NCBI RefSeq assembly: GCF_000507185.2
Contig: NZ_AYTM02000002.1
Location: 3,507,501-3,571,500, forward strand
DNA length: 64,000 bases
Direction of reading: 5' to 3'
Source of the DNA: Pseudomonas syringae KCTC 12500
GTDB taxonomy: Bacteria > Pseudomonadota > Gammaproteobacteria > Pseudomonadales > Pseudomonadaceae
The position numbers were made by a program, and so were the translations under genes. Shown here piece after piece: positions 30,570 to 38,747 of this stretch; within the stretch, counting starts at the first letter, position 1; each line of letters starts with the position of its first letter. The notes beneath the pieces were generated by a model. That model was not told the DNA's origin, made no database searches, and was given only the letters and a program-made list of their open reading frames with translations.

Positions 30570-31135
30570 TGCTGCCCCTTATAGTGATTGGCGATATGAC
30601 TTCCCACGGTGGCGTCGTTGTATCAGGCGCCGCCACTATGTTGATTGATGGCAAGGGGTGCGCGCGTATAGGCGACATGGTGACGTGCCCGCGTTGTAAA
30701 GGCGTGTTCCCGATCGCCGAGGGCGACCCCAGCCTGATCGAAGACGGTAAAGCCATTGCCTATCACGGCTGCCGGACTACCTGTGGCGCGATGCTCTATT
30801 CCAGCCAGGTCAGCACCATGACCTATCCTTCCAGCGGCGCGGCGTCGGGTGTCCAGGGCGGCTTGATCGATGGATTTGGCCGCATCAGTCCCGGCCTGAT
30901 GGCGGGTTATCAGGATGAGCCGCTGGATTCATCCGCGAAGATCTTTCGCGGTCGCTTTCAAGTGCTGGATGCAGCGACTGGCAAGCCCATCGCCGGTCAG
31001 CCAGTGCGCGTGCGCTCGTCCGACGGCCAGTACCTGACCGGCAGCACCGATGACGAAGGTTTCACCCAATGGGTCGAACGCGACACCGACGAAGCGCTGG
31101 CGTTTGACCTCATTGATGAACCCGGCCAATCATGA
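30569..31135 (+). CDS. PAAR-domain spike protein with C-terminal TTR-like extension
   Basis: 188 residues. The N-terminal part is a canonical PAAR domain (GDMTSHGGVVVSGA, KGCARIGDMVTCPRC, HGCRTTCGAML) with the His and Cys residues that bind zinc. Residues from about 125 (FRGRFQVLDAATGKPIAGQP) form a transthyretin-like extension, a known PAAR partner domain. Such proteins cap the VgrG spike of a type VI system and carry effectors. The gene overlaps the nuclease gene by four bases, so the PAAR and effector are probably made together. No core type VI secretion genes are in the window. Confidence 0.85.
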   Translation: MLPLIVIGDMTSHGGVVVSGAATMLIDGKGCARIGDMVTCPRCKGVFPIAEGDPSLIEDGKAIAYHGCRTTCGAMLYSSQVSTMTYPSSGAASGVQGGLIDGFGRISPGLMAGYQDEPLDSSAKIFRGRFQVLDAATGKPIAGQPVRVRSSDGQYLTGSTDDEGFTQWVERDTDEALAFDLIDEPGQS

Positions 31136-31857
31136 GCGAGCCCATAAAGCCCGGTGCGCCGTTGGCCAATGGTGGAATGTCCCCAGAGGGCAGCACCACG
31201 CCGGTGAAGCTCAGCAAGCCCGAACTGGACTTCGCTGACAAGAAAGTACTGTGTTCGGCAATTTGCAAATGCAAAAGCACGCCCGGCATCGGCAAGGATG
31301 GACGCTCGCTCAAACAGTCCTGCGTCTCCGGACAGCTCAAAGCGCTCGACGGTATCCTCCAGCACCGCAGCCCTTACAAGCCGGAGGTCAACTACGACAT
31401 GACCCGACAACCGCCAGCGCCGATCATGGACCGGAACGTGGAAACCAAGGGGCACGACTGGCTGCCCGGCTGGATAAAAAAATGGTGGGATGCGCCGGAT
31501 GATCAGGGCTCCCGGCGACCGCCATTCACCGCCGGTGAAGGCATGGTTCGCCGGCCTGACGTGGTGATCGTCAACGATCCGACCAAGCCTCCAACGCAGG
31601 ACAACATCAAGCAGGTTGTGGAGATAAAGTTTCCGCCGGACAAGATGGATGAAAGGCAGGAGTTGGCTTACATAAGGATAGCTGGTGACGAAACCAAGCT
31701 GGTTGAGATGGGGCCGGGGGACTGTGACTGTAATCAATCTGAGCCCAACTCTTCCAAAATACCTGTTGAGCAACTCGGCCCGGCAGCGTTGCTTGCCGGT
31801 ATCTTGTACATGCTGCTGACCAAGCGTCCGCCGCCCGGAATGGTGCCTGCGCTTTAA
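31132..31857 (+). CDS. VRR-NUC nuclease, putative type VI effector
   Basis: 241 residues. The C-terminal half has the PD-(D/E)xK core of VRR-NUC nucleases: MVRRPDVVIV supplies the aspartate and QVVEIKFPPD the ExK pair. Upstream is a cysteine-rich segment (CSAICKCKSTPG, KQSCV) shared by several type VI nuclease toxins. The end (AALLAGILYMLL) is hydrophobic. It overlaps the PAAR gene and is followed nine bases later by three DUF3396-type genes, a family known as immunity partners of VRR-NUC effectors. It should degrade DNA in a rival cell after delivery. Confidence 0.83.
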   Translation: MSEPIKPGAPLANGGMSPEGSTTPVKLSKPELDFADKKVLCSAICKCKSTPGIGKDGRSLKQSCVSGQLKALDGILQHRSPYKPEVNYDMTRQPPAPIMDRNVETKGHDWLPGWIKKWWDAPDDQGSRRPPFTAGEGMVRRPDVVIVNDPTKPPTQDNIKQVVEIKFPPDKMDERQELAYIRIAGDETKLVEMGPGDCDCNQSEPNSSKIPVEQLGPAALLAGILYMLLTKRPPPGMVPAL

Positions 31858-31866
31858 GGACTTGAT

Positions 31867-32943
31867 ATGACCGACTTACCGTTCGACCCTATTCAGCTGA
31901 TGCGGGAGCATCCGGAAAAAATGCGTGTCCCTGGAGGGCTGCTGACCAAGCAAGGTTCGCAAGACTATGTCGGTAGCGTGCCCGCGATCACCGGCACGTT
32001 ATTTTTCAATGACGCTCACCTGCCTGAAGTGCGTGAGGCCATCTGTTCATGTTTTGACGAATATGAGGCCCTCGCCAAGGAGCACATGACCTGGCTGTGG
32101 CGCGAGGAGCCGCCAGAGGGGCCAGACAAATTCGCTTATGCCAAGGCGCCGTCCATGCGCACAATGGTGAAGCGCATGAAAGAGAACGATCTGATGGCGT
32201 TCTGTTACACCAGCGGAAAACAAGCTCATGACGCTGGTGACTGGGAGTTTTATATTTCTGGGCTTCGTGGCTGGGAAGCGAAGATGGGTAGTTGGGGCGC
32301 ATCCGTTTTGCGCTTCAGTGTTCCATTACTGTACGTCGAAGAGAACCCAATCGCTTTTCAAGCGATGTTCGTAAGTTTTGCCAGACGCTTGAAGGCTATC
32401 CATGGCTACGGTGGTCATGGGCTCGTATTGTCTGCAGTACGCGTGAGCGACAACCAGCCTTTCGAAGCAATGCTTGCGGATAAGTTAAATGGCTTGGATG
32501 TAGGGCGACCACTTGGTGCATCCGATGCAGCCAACAAGGGTATTAAAACCGTCTCATGGCTGACGGCCTTGAACCATGAACTGGTAGAAAAAGTAGGCGG
32601 GATAGGTGAGATTCAGGCCGAACTGCCGATGGACTGGTTTGCGCTCTATGACTACGGCTTAGGGCTGGTCATCCAATCCGGGCCGATACCTGAAGCTGCG
32701 CCGACCGACCAGCCAAAGCCTGCCCGTCTAGTGCTGCCGAACCGACTATTAAAGAGCATTCGTGCACCAAAGGTCCGTCTGCACAATGCTTCCAAGAATG
32801 GCGAGCCACGCATCATCGGCTGGGCAGCCGAGCAATGGCTCAAACGCTTCGATATCGAAGAGGATGAGCTGATGGCTTATAAAGCCAGACTGTTAGATGA
32901 GCCCAGGCTGACCAAGGCCACTACGTTGCCGGATCGCTTGTGA
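31867..32943 (+). CDS. DUF3396/TsiV-type immunity protein, copy 1
   Basis: 358 residues, soluble, with no signal peptide. It resembles the DUF3396 family, which protects against VRR-NUC type VI effectors. Landmarks shared with the two following copies are GGLLTKQG, GYGGHGLVLS, KTVSWLTALN, ELPMDWFALYDYG and the end EQWLKRFDIEEDELMAYKAR. It starts nine bases after the nuclease gene, so it is the best candidate for the cognate immunity gene. Cytoplasmic action against a DNase is expected. Confidence 0.82.
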   Translation: MTDLPFDPIQLMREHPEKMRVPGGLLTKQGSQDYVGSVPAITGTLFFNDAHLPEVREAICSCFDEYEALAKEHMTWLWREEPPEGPDKFAYAKAPSMRTMVKRMKENDLMAFCYTSGKQAHDAGDWEFYISGLRGWEAKMGSWGASVLRFSVPLLYVEENPIAFQAMFVSFARRLKAIHGYGGHGLVLSAVRVSDNQPFEAMLADKLNGLDVGRPLGASDAANKGIKTVSWLTALNHELVEKVGGIGEIQAELPMDWFALYDYGLGLVIQSGPIPEAAPTDQPKPARLVLPNRLLKSIRAPKVRLHNASKNGEPRIIGWAAEQWLKRFDIEEDELMAYKARLLDEPRLTKATTLPDRL

Positions 32944-32989
32944 TGTCACTTGCACCTTATTACTTGGTGCACGACGGCAAGGGCTCGAT

Positions 32990-34069
32990 ATGATTGATCT
33001 TCTGTCCGACCCGATTCAGTTGATGCGCGAGCATCCCGAAAAGATGCGTGTCCCTGGAGGGTTGCTGACCAAACAAGGGCCGCAAGATTACATCGGCAGC
33101 GTGCCTGCGATCACCGGTACGTTGTTCTTCAATGATGCTCACCTGCCTGAAGTACGCGAGGCCATCTGTTCATGCTTCGACGAATATGAGGCCCTCGCCA
33201 AGGAACATCTAAGTTGGCTGTGGCGCGAAGAGCCACCTGAGGGACCGAATAAGATAGCCAAGGCCAAGGCCAAACCTATGCGCGATATGGTGAAGCGCAT
33301 GACTGAAAACGATCTTTTCAGTTTTGGTTATACCAGCGGCGAGCAACCACACGACGCTGGCGATTGGGAGTTTCAAGTCTATGGACTGCGTGGCTGGAAA
33401 GCTAGGATGGGAACTTGGGGGCTATGCTCTCTACGTTTCAGTATGCCGATGCTCCACGTCGAAAATAACCCAACTTCTTTTCAGGCTATGTTTGTGAGCT
33501 TCGCCGCAAGATTAAAAGCTGTTCACGGCTACGGCGGACTTGGGCTTGTTCTCTCTCTAGTGCGTAGCGACAACAACGAGCCCTTTGAGGCGTATCTCTC
33601 GGAGCGATTAAATGGACTCGATGTTGGAGGACCAATTGATATTTGCCGAGCGGCCGCAAGCGGTATAAAGACCGTATCCTGGCTTACTGCGCTCAACTAC
33701 AAAATGATTGAAAAAGTGGGCGGGGTAGATGAAATACAAGCCGAGCTACCTATAGACTGGTTCGCGCTTTATGACTATGGCTCGGGATTGGTCATTCAGG
33801 CTGGGCCAAAACCTCAAGCAGCGCCCATTGATCAGCCGAAGCCTGCTCGATTGGTTCTCCCAAACATGATGTTTAAAAATGTCAGGATGCCGCAGATAGG
33901 TAGTTTGCATCGTAACTCCAGTGTTGGCGAACCGCGCATCACCGGCTGGTCTGCCGAGCAATGGCTCAAACGCTTCGATATCGAAGAGGATGAGCTGATG
34001 GCTTACAAAGCCAGACTACTTGATGAGCCGAAGTTGACTAAAGCCACCACTTTGCCGGATCGCTTGTGA
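32990..34069 (+). CDS. DUF3396/TsiV-type immunity protein, copy 2
   Basis: 359 residues and paralogous to its neighbours. The first ~70 and last ~45 residues are nearly the same as in the other copies, down to the DNA level. The middle (about residues 85-310) is the most divergent of the three and more AT-rich, with, for example, LSLVRSDNNEPFEAYLSERL where the others read LSAVR. The spacer before it nearly matches the spacer before copy 3, which shows the duplicated unit included the gap. It may protect against a different nuclease from the one encoded here. Confidence 0.8.
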   Translation: MIDLLSDPIQLMREHPEKMRVPGGLLTKQGPQDYIGSVPAITGTLFFNDAHLPEVREAICSCFDEYEALAKEHLSWLWREEPPEGPNKIAKAKAKPMRDMVKRMTENDLFSFGYTSGEQPHDAGDWEFQVYGLRGWKARMGTWGLCSLRFSMPMLHVENNPTSFQAMFVSFAARLKAVHGYGGLGLVLSLVRSDNNEPFEAYLSERLNGLDVGGPIDICRAAASGIKTVSWLTALNYKMIEKVGGVDEIQAELPIDWFALYDYGSGLVIQAGPKPQAAPIDQPKPARLVLPNMMFKNVRMPQIGSLHRNSSVGEPRITGWSAEQWLKRFDIEEDELMAYKARLLDEPKLTKATTLPDRL

Positions 34070-34115
34070 TGTCACCTGCTCATTATCTCTTGGTGCAGGA
34101 CGGCAAGGACTCGAT

Positions 34116-35192
34116 ATGATTGATCTTCTGTCCGATCCGGTTCAGTTGATGCGCGAACATCCCGAGAAGATGCGTGTCCCAGGAGGGTTGTTGACCAAAC
34201 AAGGGCCGCAAGATTACATCGGCAGTGTGCCTGCGATCACCGGTACGTTGTTCTTCAATGACGCTCATCTGCCTGAAGTGCGCGAGGCTATCTGTTTATG
34301 CTTCGACGAATATGAAGCCCTCGCCAAGGAACACCTGACCTGGTTGTGGCGTGAGGAGCCACCAGAGGGGCCGGACAAGTTTGCCTACTCCAAAGCTCCG
34401 GCAATGCGGACCATGATGAAACGCATGCATGAGGACGACTTGGTCAGCTTTACCTACATCAGCGGTAAGCAGGCTCATGACGCCGGTGACTGGGAGTTCA
34501 AGGTTTTCGGCATGCGCGGCTGGGAGGCGAAAATGATCGTGCGCGGCACTTCAGCTATGCGCTTCAGCATGCCGTTGCTTTACGTCGAAGAACATCCGGC
34601 TGCTTTTCAAGCGATGTTCGTGAGTTTTGCACAGCGCTTGAAGGCTATTCATGGCTATGGCGGTCATGGCCTGGTGCTGTCTGCCGTGCGCATGAGTGAC
34701 AATCAGCCTTACGAGGCTTTTCTGGCCGAAAAGCTACACGGGCTTGATGTGGGTCATCCTGTTGCCGGGTCTACTCATGCCCACAAAGGCATCAAAACCG
34801 TCTCATGGCTGACGGCCTTGAACCATGAGCTGGTAGAAAAAATAGGTGGGATAGGTGAAATTCAGGCCGAACTGCCGATGGACTGGTTTGCGGTCTATGA
34901 CTACGGCTCAGGGCTGGTGATCCAGTCCGGGCCTACACCTGAAGCCGCGCCGACCGATCAACCAAAGCCCGCACGATTGGTATTGCCGAACAGATTATTC
35001 AAAGAAATTCGTTCCCCAAAGTTCAGCCTGCACTACGCCTCCAGGGACGGCGAACCACGCATCGTCGGCTGGGCAGCCGAGCAATGGCTCAAACGCTTCG
35101 ATATCGAAGAGGATGAGCTGATGGCTTACAAAGCCAGATTGCTTGATGAGCCAAGGCTGACCAAAGCCACCACGTTGCCTAATCGTATGTGA
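34116..35192 (+). CDS. DUF3396/TsiV-type immunity protein, copy 3
   Basis: 358 residues. The 5' end is close to copy 2 at the DNA level, while the central and 3' parts (GYGGHGLVLSAVRMSDNQP, ALNHELVEK.GGIGEIQAELP) are closer to copy 1, so the gene looks mosaic. It ends the island; a hairpin overlaps the stop of the convergent phoD just beyond. Its role as a further immunity protein is inferred from the family and position. Confidence 0.8.
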   Translation: MIDLLSDPVQLMREHPEKMRVPGGLLTKQGPQDYIGSVPAITGTLFFNDAHLPEVREAICLCFDEYEALAKEHLTWLWREEPPEGPDKFAYSKAPAMRTMMKRMHEDDLVSFTYISGKQAHDAGDWEFKVFGMRGWEAKMIVRGTSAMRFSMPLLYVEEHPAAFQAMFVSFAQRLKAIHGYGGHGLVLSAVRMSDNQPYEAFLAEKLHGLDVGHPVAGSTHAHKGIKTVSWLTALNHELVEKIGGIGEIQAELPMDWFAVYDYGSGLVIQSGPTPEAAPTDQPKPARLVLPNRLFKEIRSPKFSLHYASRDGEPRIVGWAAEQWLKRFDIEEDELMAYKARLLDEPRLTKATTLPNRM

Positions 35193-35204
35193 CATTTTGC
35201 GCAA

Positions 35205-35226
35205 CGGGTAAGCGAGCGATTACCCG
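35205..35226. terminator. hairpin between the immunity genes and phoD
   Basis: CGGGTAA and TTACCCG form a 7-bp stem with an 8-base loop that includes the phoD stop codon. No T-run follows, so termination is uncertain. Confidence 0.35.
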
Positions 35227-36791
35227 GCAACAGCCCCCGCTTTGCCAGCCTCCACCACAAAACCCTTGAGCGTCGACACGCTCGCCGCAGGATCCAGCAC
35301 ATCCGACACCACTTGAAAGCGGGTCTGCATGTGCTGCTCGCTCAGGTCCACTGCCACATAACCGCGTTGACGGCTGTCGAAGAACTTCACGTGTGGGTTG
35401 AGGCCAAGAATGCTGTTGAAGGCTTCGAACGGTGGCCCGCTGGAGGTTACCGAAGTGCCGACGAATTCGGTGGCGACGATGGCTGAATCCGGATTGCCCG
35501 CGTCGGCGTGCAGGTCGGTGGTCCAGAACGAATGGATATCGCCACCCCAGAACACCGGGTTGCGAGTCTGGTGGCGTTGCAGGGAGGCCAGCACGCGCTC
35601 GCGGGTGGTCATGTAGCCGTCCCAGCCGTCGGTCCAGTGGCCCTGCGCCTGTGTCTTGAGATCGCGCTGTTCCAGTGGCGCGACCAGCAAATCCTGGGCA
35701 ATGACATTCCACTGTCCGGGAGACTCGGCGAAGCTGCGGTCCAGCCAGGCTTCCTGTTCCCAACCGAGCATGGTGCGTTTCGGGTCACGCAGATCCGGGC
35801 AGTCGCTGGGCGCGACATGACCTCGACGGCTGCCGTTGGCCTGGATGCAGGGTTGCTCGGAACGGTACTGTCGACCGTCCAGCACGTGAAAACGTGCCAG
35901 ACGCCCATAGTCGAGGTTGCGGTAAATACGCATTTCCTGTCCTTTGGGCAGGCTGCTGGCGCGCAACGGCATATGTTCGTAAAAGGCCTGATAAGCGGCG
36001 GTCCTGCGGCGCAGGAAACTGTCCACCGGCACGTTGGGGTCCTGTGACCACTGGGCGGCGTAGTCATTTTGCACTTCGTGGTCGTCCCAGGTGGCGACGC
36101 TCGGCGCACAGGCATGCAGCGCTTGCAGGTCGGGATCGGTCTTGTACTGCGCGTATCGATTGCGATAGCCCGCCAGGTCCATGGGGTCAGGTGTAGCGTG
36201 GTGACGCGGGAACCGAGGGTTTTCCGCGGACACGTTCATCTCATAGATGTAGTCGCCAAGGAAGAACACCAGGTCCGGGCGCTCCGCCGCCAGGTGTCGA
36301 TAGGCGCTGAAGTACCCGGCCTCCCAGTGCGAGCACGACACGAAGCCGAACCGCGCCGAGACCATGGCGCTGGCCAGCGGTGCCGTGCAGGCCTGCCCGA
36401 CAGCGCTTTGCGCCCCCAGGCTCTCGAACTGATACCAATAAGGACGCCCAGGCTGCAAGCCGCTCACTTCGACATGCACCGAATGGGCAAGGCGCGGGTG
36501 GGCGGTGGCCTGTCCTGTGCGGACTACGTGAACCATGGCCGCATCGCTGGCGATCTTCCAGCGCACCTCAGCGGGTTTGCTCAGCCCGCCATCGCCCGAG
36601 GGCGTCATCACCTTGGGCGCCAGACGTGTCCATATCACGAAGCCGTCCGGCAACGGATCCCCAGATGCCACGCCGAGCGTGAATGGATAATCGACCCCCG
36701 CGCTGCGCGCAAACGGGCTGAGGATCGACAGCAATGTTGCACCGGCCACTCCGGTGATGATGCGTCGACGGTCGGGGTTGAAATCTGTCAT
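35220..36791 (-). CDS. phoD: Tat-exported alkaline phosphatase/phosphodiesterase PhoD
   Basis: 523 residues. The N-terminus carries a twin-arginine signal (DRRRIITGVAG) ending near ARSAG. The PhoD fold follows: VASGDPLPDGFVIWTRL (N-terminal domain), FFLGDYIYEMN, TWDDHEVQNDY and FWGGDIHSFW, which supply metal ligands. PhoD enzymes are periplasmic, calcium- and iron-dependent phosphomonoesterases or diesterases, usually induced by phosphate starvation. Its start overlaps the upstream GNAT gene by four bases, so the two form an operon divergent from the exbD-tonB operon. Confidence 0.92.
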   Translation of the reverse strand: MTDFNPDRRRIITGVAGATLLSILSPFARSAGVDYPFTLGVASGDPLPDGFVIWTRLAPKVMTPSGDGGLSKPAEVRWKIASDAAMVHVVRTGQATAHPRLAHSVHVEVSGLQPGRPYWYQFESLGAQSAVGQACTAPLASAMVSARFGFVSCSHWEAGYFSAYRHLAAERPDLVFFLGDYIYEMNVSAENPRFPRHHATPDPMDLAGYRNRYAQYKTDPDLQALHACAPSVATWDDHEVQNDYAAQWSQDPNVPVDSFLRRRTAAYQAFYEHMPLRASSLPKGQEMRIYRNLDYGRLARFHVLDGRQYRSEQPCIQANGSRRGHVAPSDCPDLRDPKRTMLGWEQEAWLDRSFAESPGQWNVIAQDLLVAPLEQRDLKTQAQGHWTDGWDGYMTTRERVLASLQRHQTRNPVFWGGDIHSFWTTDLHADAGNPDSAIVATEFVGTSVTSSGPPFEAFNSILGLNPHVKFFDSRQRGYVAVDLSEQHMQTRFQVVSDVLDPAASVSTLKGFVVEAGKAGAVAG

Positions 36792-37351
36792 GACGTGGCC
36801 TCTGACGATGCGTATTCCGAGCGCAACAGGCTGAACAGCAGCATGTTTTTGAACACACCGTTTTTCAGAAATGCCTCTCTGGTGCAGCCCTCATACGATA
36901 ACCCGCACTTCTCCAGGACCCTGGCGCTGGCCGGGTTGTCGCTGAAGCACTGGCCGGCGATGCGGTTGAGGTTCATGTCCGTGAAGCCATGCCTCAGCAA
37001 GCCTTTAGCCGCTTCGCAGGCATAACCCTGATTTTGGTATCGCGTTCCTGTCCAGTAACCCAGATGGCCGCTGCTATGCGATATCGAAAGGCGCAGCGAG
37101 ACGATCCCGGTCAACTCTCCGGTTGCCTGGATGTGAACCCCGAGGCTCACCGTCTGACCGGCGGCGTATTGGTCGTGGGTCTGTGCGATGAATACCTGCG
37201 CATGCTCAAGGGTGTAGGGGCTGGGCAGTGCCGCGGTCGTGGCCGCAATGGTCGGCTCGTCGGCCAGGCGTGACAAGGTAAGCGCCTGTTCAGGCTGCAA
37301 CGCGGCGAGCAGCAGACGCGAGGTTCTGATAATGGGCAGCGGGTGGCTCAT
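36788..37351 (-). CDS. RimJ-type GNAT acetyltransferase
   Basis: 187 residues. It starts IRTSRLLLAALQPEQAL, typical of the RimJ/RimL branch, and has the acetyl-CoA region TRYQNQGYACEA and the late NPASARVLEKCGLSYEG. The acceptor is unknown; ribosomal proteins, amino acids and antibiotics are all family precedents. The four-base ATGA overlap with phoD suggests coupled translation, an unusual pairing with no clear functional link. Confidence 0.82.
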   Translation of the reverse strand: MSHPLPIIRTSRLLLAALQPEQALTLSRLADEPTIAATTAALPSPYTLEHAQVFIAQTHDQYAAGQTVSLGVHIQATGELTGIVSLRLSISHSSGHLGYWTGTRYQNQGYACEAAKGLLRHGFTDMNLNRIAGQCFSDNPASARVLEKCGLSYEGCTREAFLKNGVFKNMLLFSLLRSEYASSEATS

Positions 37352-37448
37352 CCGTATTTTCCGTCGGGTTGAATGCTCAAACGCTGGCGCGTTGTTATGG
37401 CATTTCCGTGACGGCCTGAAGAATCATTTAAGTGCCATGAGATGTACA

Positions 37449-37509
37449 GGTAACCGCCATGTAACGGTCATGTATCGGTCTTGTAAAACCAGCCGATCGG
37501 TCATGTTCG
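37449..37509 (+). promoter_or_regulatory. array of 11-bp Pho-box-like direct repeats and putative promoter
   Basis: Hexamers GGTAAC (37449), TGTAAC (37460), TGTATC (37471) and TGTAAA (37482) recur at exact 11-base steps, with TGTTCG (37504) also in phase. PhoB half-sites (CTGTCAT-like) repeat every 11 bases, and TGTAAC is an accepted half-site variant. A TAGATT that could serve as -10 lies at 37515, 38 bases before the exbD start. Any OmpR-family regulator could use such an array; PhoB is the inference because phoD is next door. Confidence 0.55.
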
Positions 37510-37552
37510 GTTGCTAGATTCTCGGCCTCTAACAAGAAAGCGAGAGGCTGGC

Positions 37553-37960
37553 ATGAGAACGTGGGACGAACCTAAAAAGCGCAAGGCGCACATCGAACTG
37601 ATCCCCATGATCGACGTGATGATGTTCCTGCTGGTTTTTTTCGTATTGGTAAGCCTGAACGTGATTCCGGCGTTGGGTATGAAAACCCAGTTGCCGAGTG
37701 CCAGCAGTTCACAGCAGCTCAAGCCGCAGAACAAATCGATCCTGACGCTGGGGCTCAACGGCGAATTACAGCTCGACGGCAAGGCGACCACGGTCGATGC
37801 CCTGGTGCCTGCCTTGAAGGCGCTGGAAAAACCCGACAGCAAAACCACGATCATCGTTAACAGTGACAAAGGCGTGGAAGTCGCCCGTCTGGTCGAGATC
37901 ATGGACACCCTGCGTCTGGGTGGTTTCACGTCGGTCTCCATCGCCACGCGCAAATCCTGA
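37553..37960 (+). CDS. exbD: ExbD-type biopolymer transport protein
   Basis: 135 residues from the ATG at 37553, with GAGAGG upstream. It has a short cytoplasmic N-terminus, one membrane helix with the essential aspartate (IPMIDVMMFLLVFFVL), and a periplasmic domain ending EIMDTLRLGGFTSVSIAT. ExbD and ExbB use the proton gradient to energise TonB. It is the first gene of an exbD-tonB-receptor-exbB operon, an unusual order, and its stop lies two bases before tonB. Confidence 0.9.
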   Translation: MRTWDEPKKRKAHIELIPMIDVMMFLLVFFVLVSLNVIPALGMKTQLPSASSSQQLKPQNKSILTLGLNGELQLDGKATTVDALVPALKALEKPDSKTTIIVNSDKGVEVARLVEIMDTLRLGGFTSVSIATRKS

Positions 37961-37962
37961 CC

Positions 37963-38727
37963 ATGTATTTCCTGTTTCGTGTACGTCAGTGGCTGGGAGG
38001 CTTGCCCGCGCTGGTGGCGCTTATCGCAATCGTGATCGGTGTGCAGACGCGTCCGCTGAAAATGGAGCCGGTCTACGACGAGTCGGCCGTGGAGCTGGCG
38101 CTGATCGAGCCCGAGCAGCCCGCGCCCGAGCCCGTCGTGCAGCCCGAGGCGCCTGCGGTACAACCTGACGAGCCGCCACCTCCGCCGCCTGTAGTCGAAA
38201 GCGAAGAAGCCGAGCCGGCGCCACCACCACCGCCGCCCAAGCCCGCTCCCAAGCCAAAACCCAAGCCGGAGATCAAGCCAGAACCACGGCCTAAACCCTT
38301 GCCCAAACCGGCAGTGGCAAAACCCGCCGAGCCGGTTCAGGCACCCAGCAAGCCGATCGCCAGCGCCCCGGTTGCGCCGCCGTCACCGCCTGCGCCACCC
38401 GCAACGCCGAAGGTCGACACCCAGGGTATGGAAGGTGGCTACCTCAAAGGGCTGCGCAGCGAACTGGACGGTTACAAACAATACCCGACCGGCCGTCAGG
38501 CCTCACTGGAGCGCCCGAGTGGCGAGGTTGTGGTGTGGTTATTGGTCGACCGCCAGGGGCGAGTGCTGGACTCCGGCATTCAGACCCAGGCCTCCAGCAT
38601 GCTGCTCAACCGCGCAGCCGCCAACAGCCTGCGACGCATCAAGCAGGTCAAGCCATTTCCCGAGCAAGCCTTTGGTGGACGCAACGAACAGCGCTTCACC
38701 GCCACCTTCAACTACAGCGTGCAATAG
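37963..38727 (+). CDS. tonB: TonB energy-transducing protein
   Basis: 254 residues: an N-terminal membrane anchor (about residues 12-28), a long Pro-rich region of alternating Pro/Glu and Pro/Lys repeats (about 50-150) that spans the periplasm, and a C-terminal TonB domain with YPTGRQASLERPSGEVVV and a late FPEQAFGG. It contacts the TonB box of the receptor encoded next and transmits ExbBD energy. This is a dedicated TonB, in addition to any housekeeping copy elsewhere. Confidence 0.92.
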   Translation: MYFLFRVRQWLGGLPALVALIAIVIGVQTRPLKMEPVYDESAVELALIEPEQPAPEPVVQPEAPAVQPDEPPPPPPVVESEEAEPAPPPPPPKPAPKPKPKPEIKPEPRPKPLPKPAVAKPAEPVQAPSKPIASAPVAPPSPPAPPATPKVDTQGMEGGYLKGLRSELDGYKQYPTGRQASLERPSGEVVVWLLVDRQGRVLDSGIQTQASSMLLNRAAANSLRRIKQVKPFPEQAFGGRNEQRFTATFNYSVQ

Positions 38728-38747
38728 CACTGACAAGGAACAAAGTG

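Noticed and set aside
32944..34115. CRISPR-like repeat-spacer array from the repeated gaps between the immunity genes
   Set aside because: Only two similar gaps about 1.1 kb apart, explained by tandem gene duplication.
38535..38747. Longer start for the TonB-dependent receptor inside tonB
   Set aside because: The extension is in the wrong frame of tonB, lacks a signal peptide, and the ATG at 38748 has a strong ribosome site and signal sequence.
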